NCBI GenBank assembly: GCA_017354065.1
Contig: JAFMRN010000101.1
Coordinates: forward strand, 1-8,103
Direction of reading: 5' to 3'
DNA: 8,103 nucleotides
DNA from: Solirubrobacterales bacterium
GTDB taxonomy: Bacteria; Actinomycetota; Thermoleophilia; Solirubrobacterales; Solirubrobacteraceae
Positions 5,859-8,103 of this stretch are shown piece after piece. Under the pieces are notes generated by a model. That model was not told the origin of the DNA, searched no databases, and worked only from the letters and a program-made list of their open reading frames with translations. The first letter of the stretch is position 1, and each line of letters starts with the position of its first letter. Made by a program: the position numbers and the translations under genes.

Positions 5859-7385
5859 ATGCCCGACACCTCAGCAGCGACTTCGCCGGCGTCTGCACGC
5901 GGCGAGGAGATCAGCAAAGAAAAGCCCGTAGTCGTTCTCGGAGGCGGCCCCGCCGGCCTGACCGCCGCATACCAGCTGGTCAAAGCTGGCAAGCCGGTCG
6001 TCGTGCTGGAGTCGACCGACCAGCTGGGTGGCATAGCCCGGACGACGGTCAAGAACGGCTTCCGCTTTGACCTCGGCGGCCACCGCTTCTTCACCAAGGT
6101 GAAGGAGGTTGACGACCTCTGGCATGAGATCGTCGGCGCCGAGTTCCTCAAGCGCCCGCGCCAGTCCCGGATCTACTGGAACGACAAGTTCCTCGAGTAC
6201 CCGCTGCAAGGTGTGGACGTGATCCGCAAGCTCGGCCCGATCGAGCTGACCCGCTGCATGATCTCCTACTTCATCGCCGCGATTAAGCCCAAGGGCCGCG
6301 AGGACACCTTCGAGGACTGGGTCTCCAACCGCTTCGGCAAGCGCCTCTACAACCACTTCTTCAAGACCTACACGGAGAAGCTCTGGGGCGTCAAGGCAAC
6401 CGAGATCCGCGCTGAGTGGGCCGCACAGCGGATCAAGGGCCTGTCCTTCTTCTCCGCCGCAAAGTCCGCGTTCTTCGGCAACGACGGCGACAAGATCAAG
6501 TCCCTGATCTCGGAGTTCAACTACCCCAAGTACGGCCCCGGCCAGATGTGGGAGCTGATGGCCGATGCGATCCGCTCCAAGGGCGGTGAGATCCGGATGA
6601 ACTCTCCGGCCACCAAGCTCGTGATCAAGGACGGAAAGGTGGTCGAGGTGATCGCCGGCGGCGAGACCCTGACCCCCTCACACGTGATCTCCAGCCTGCC
6701 GCTGCGCACAACGGTCGGCATCGCCGAGCCGGAGGCGCCGGTTGAGGTGCGGGACGCGGCCCGCGGCCTGCGCTACCGCGAGTTCCTGACCGTGCTGCTG
6801 GTGGTGGCCGGCGAGGACCTGTTCCCGGACAACTGGATCTACATCCACCAGCCGGGTGTGCGGGTGCTGCGCATCCAGAACTTCAAGTCCTGGTCTCCCT
6901 ACATGGTGCCCGAGGGCTCCAACGACGCCTCCGTCGGCATGGAGTACTTCTGTTTCGAGGGCGACGAGCTCTGGAACACGGACGACGACACGCTGGTCAA
7001 GATGGCCTCCGAGGAGATCGAGAAGCTGAACCTGGCCAAGTCCGCGAACGTCAAGTTCGGCTTTGTCGAGCGTGTCCACAAGGCCTACCCGATCTACGAC
7101 GAGCTCTACGCTGAGCGCGTCGAGACGATCAAGCAGTGGCTGGCCAGCGACCTGACGAACCTGACCCAGGTAGGCCGTAACGGACTCCACCGTTACAACA
7201 ACTCGGACCACAGCATGCTGAGCTCGATGCGCGCGGTGGACAACATCCTTGAGGGCACGAACCACGACATCTGGAACGTGAACGTGGAGAGCGTCTACCA
7301 CGAGGAAGTGCACGACTCCGAGAACCCCTACGTGGACTCGCCGGAGACCCCGGCGATGGACAAGCCGCTGGCGGACAAGTACTAG
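5859..7385 (+). CDS. UDP-galactopyranose mutase-like FAD-dependent oxidoreductase
   Basis: This is a 508-residue cytoplasmic flavoprotein. The Rossmann motif VVVLGGGPAGL (24-34), Glu51 ending the second strand, and LGGIAR (56-61) bind FAD. DLGGHRFFT (71-79) is the histidine loop, and FFKTYTEKLWG (167-177) corresponds to the YTeKqW motif of UGM. Near the C-terminus, VGRNGLHRYNNSDHSM (438-453) followed by AVDNI (459-463) is the second FAD-contacting segment and looks UGM-like. UGM converts UDP-galactopyranose to the furanose using reduced FAD. Here the loop is GGHRFFT, not the GAHxFHT I recall for classical bacterial UGM, so the second His is Phe78 and the substrate may differ. Many relatives are annotated only as amine oxidase or protoporphyrinogen oxidase-like. 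About 22 polar residues precede the FAD fold. It follows the ArnT-like gene without a gap, which supports a role in making a modified sugar donor. The fold call is firm; the reaction is uncertain. Confidence 0.8.
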   Translation: MPDTSAATSPASARGEEISKEKPVVVLGGGPAGLTAAYQLVKAGKPVVVLESTDQLGGIARTTVKNGFRFDLGGHRFFTKVKEVDDLWHEIVGAEFLKRPRQSRIYWNDKFLEYPLQGVDVIRKLGPIELTRCMISYFIAAIKPKGREDTFEDWVSNRFGKRLYNHFFKTYTEKLWGVKATEIRAEWAAQRIKGLSFFSAAKSAFFGNDGDKIKSLISEFNYPKYGPGQMWELMADAIRSKGGEIRMNSPATKLVIKDGKVVEVIAGGETLTPSHVISSLPLRTTVGIAEPEAPVEVRDAARGLRYREFLTVLLVVAGEDLFPDNWIYIHQPGVRVLRIQNFKSWSPYMVPEGSNDASVGMEYFCFEGDELWNTDDDTLVKMASEEIEKLNLAKSANVKFGFVERVHKAYPIYDELYAERVETIKQWLASDLTNLTQVGRNGLHRYNNSDHSMLSSMRAVDNILEGTNHDIWNVNVESVYHEEVHDSENPYVDSPETPAMDKPLADKY

Positions 7386-7391
7386 TCCCCA

Positions 7392-7718
7392 GTGCGGAGG
7401 GGCCTATCGATACTGGTAACTGGGCTGGCGCTCCTGACGCCAGCTACAGCCCAGGCCGCCGGATCCTCATCCGGCGGCTTCGGCGGGTCTGACTGGCTGT
7501 GGCTGGCGCTCGCCGCCGTGATCGTGCTGGCGGCGATCGCGTTGTTCGTCTGGTACGACGCGCGCCGTACCGCCGGCAAGCTGAAGGCGGGCGGAGCCGG
7601 CACGCGCGGGCCCGGCGAGGGTGCCCACAGCGGCTCAAAGGCGCCGCAGAAGCCCCGCAAGCTGTCCGCGCAGGAGAAGAAGCGCCGGAAGCGCGGACGC
7701 GCGCCGCGCCGCAAATAA
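7392..7718 (+). CDS. Small single-pass membrane protein with signal peptide and basic tail
   Basis: This 108-residue protein starts at GTG 7392, 6 nt after the UGM-like stop, with no Shine-Dalgarno, so it probably depends on coupling. It has a signal peptide (about 1-23, ending ATAQAAG), a short Gly/Ser linker (SSSGGFGGSD), one membrane helix (about 34-54, DWLWLALAAVIVLAAIALFVWY) and a strongly basic cytoplasmic tail ending EKKRRKRGRAPRRK. If the signal peptide is cleaved, only about ten residues remain outside. I do not recognise a characterised family. The basic tail could touch nucleic acid, acidic lipid or a protein partner; this is speculative. It is the last gene of the operon, and its stop codon lies in the loop of a terminator-like hairpin. 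A strong hairpin also lies within its first 90 nt. That the frame is a real gene is supported by its signal peptide/helix layout and position. Confidence 0.7.
   Translation: MRRGLSILVTGLALLTPATAQAAGSSSGGFGGSDWLWLALAAVIVLAAIALFVWYDARRTAGKLKAGGAGTRGPGEGAHSGSKAPQKPRKLSAQEKKRRKRGRAPRRK
7453..7480. repeat. Strong hairpin near the 5' end of the small membrane protein gene
   Basis: The arms GCCGCCGGAT (7455-7464) and ATCCGGCGGC (7469-7478) pair perfectly around a CCTC loop. A G-T and then an A-T pair extend the stem to 12 in RNA. It lies about 60-90 nt into the gene, where the end of the signal peptide and the Gly/Ser linker are encoded. Confidence 0.5.
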
Positions 7719-7730
7719 GCGCGGCGCGCG
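7698..7730. terminator. Bidirectional terminator-like hairpin
   Basis: A perfect 12-bp inverted repeat has left arm CGCGCGCCGCGC (7698-7709), right arm GCGCGGCGCGCG (7719-7730) and a 9-nt loop, CGCAAATAA. Every pair is G-C. The loop contains the TAA of the small membrane protein gene, and the right arm fills the 13-nt gap before the stop of the convergent FCD gene. No T-run follows on either strand, so it would be a T-less terminator of the kind common in high-GC actinobacteria, or a stabilising 3' hairpin. Confidence 0.65.
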
Positions 7731-7731
7731 C

Positions 7732-8103
7732 CTAGCAGTCGGGCAGCAGCCCGGCGAGGATGTGCTCGGTGCCGTGCAGGTGGTCGATCATCGCGGCCGC
7801 GGCCGCGGTGCCGTCGTGGCGGCGGATCGCCTCCAAGACCCTGATGTGCTGCTGGTTGGACGCCGCGAGGATCTCCGGCGGGTGCGGGATCAGGTCGATC
7901 AGGCCGGTCATCGCGCCCTGGATCTCCGTCATCGCGGTCACCAGTGAGGGACTCTGGGTCGACTCGGCCAGCCCCATGTGCAGGCGCACGTCGGCTTGGC
8001 GGTAGCCGGCGAAGTCATCCAGCGAGCTGCCGATCGTCTCCACCAGCTCATCCAGCTTGTCCAGCGCCGCGTCATCGGCGCGGCGGGCTGCCAGCACGGC
8101 GAC
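7732..8103 (-). CDS. GntR-family regulator, FCD domain (C-terminal part, truncated by window edge)
   Basis: The frame is open to the window edge, so the N-terminal winged-helix DNA-binding domain is outside; the GTG at 8097 lies inside LAARRA and is probably not the start. The visible ~124 residues are an all-helical FCD effector domain. The usual metal/ligand residues are present: Asp and His in ADVRLHM, His in NQQHIRVLEAI and His in MIDHLHG. Counted from the GTG codon these are D36, H40, H84 and H106. FCD regulators (FadR/PdhR/LldR type) bind carboxylates or similar small molecules, often through a metal, and release DNA. The five-alanine run AAAAA before MIDHL comes from a GCGGCC-repeat stretch (7792-7808). 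The gene converges on the glycan operon and shares its hairpin, so nothing indicates that it controls that operon. Ligand unknown. Confidence 0.85.
   Translation of the reverse strand, partial: VAVLAARRADDAALDKLDELVETIGSSLDDFAGYRQADVRLHMGLAESTQSPSLVTAMTEIQGAMTGLIDLIPHPPEILAASNQQHIRVLEAIRRHDGTAAAAAMIDHLHGTEHILAGLLPDC

Noticed and set aside
6678..7313. Long antisense open frame (about 211 codons) under the UGM-like gene
   Set aside because: Its composition (Val/Asp/His/Leu-rich without domain motifs) is that of a complement of high-GC codons, while the plus strand has a clear flavoprotein with full motifs.
7792..7808. GCGGCC-type repeat run
   Set aside because: It encodes a five-alanine run in an FCD-domain helix. 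It is a simple codon effect, not a mobile or regulatory repeat.

Overview
The window is about two-thirds G+C and densely coded on both strands, with almost no intergenic DNA. GTG/TTG starts, start/stop overlaps and a promoter placed almost at its start codon suggest a high-GC actinobacterium. The protein set (FCD regulator, sigma-70-like factor, several GT-C type membrane proteins) would suit a Thermoleophilia/Solirubrobacterales member, but that placement is an inference; there is no rRNA or other phylogenetic marker here.

Layout. (1) 1-452 (+): the 3' part of a sigma-70-family gene, cut by the window edge. (2) 465-2006 (-): a 513-residue multi-spanning protein of the O-antigen ligase/Wzy polymerase superfamily, convergent with the sigma gene. 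(3) 2007-2060: a 54-bp divergent control region with a good forward promoter and a weaker candidate reverse one. (4) 2061-7718 (+): a tight five-gene operon encoding a small lipoprotein of unknown family, a 581-aa GT-C-like membrane protein, a 537-aa ArnT/PMT-like (GT39-type) glycosyltransferase, a 508-aa UDP-galactopyranose-mutase-like flavoprotein and a 108-aa single-pass membrane protein with a very basic tail. Gaps between these genes are 19, -4, 0 and 6 nt. (5) 7698-7730: a perfect 12-bp GC-only hairpin that probably terminates transcription from both sides. (6) 7732-8103 (-): the C-terminal FCD ligand-binding domain of a GntR-family regulator, cut by the window edge.

How the genes may work together. 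The divergent unit looks like a cell-envelope glycan locus. The flavoprotein would alter a nucleotide-linked sugar in the cytoplasm (by analogy with UGM, a ring isomerisation). The two GT-C proteins would use polyprenyl-phosphate sugars on the outer face of the membrane. The Wzy/WaaL-like protein would polymerise glycan units or transfer them to an acceptor. The lipoprotein and the small membrane protein are accessory components without a recognised function. No nucleotide-sugar synthase, flippase or cytoplasmic GT-A/GT-B enzyme is visible, so any complete pathway must extend beyond this window. The most novel part is the combination of two unassigned small envelope proteins and a non-classical UGM-like enzyme with two tandem GT-C enzymes, all in one coupled operon.
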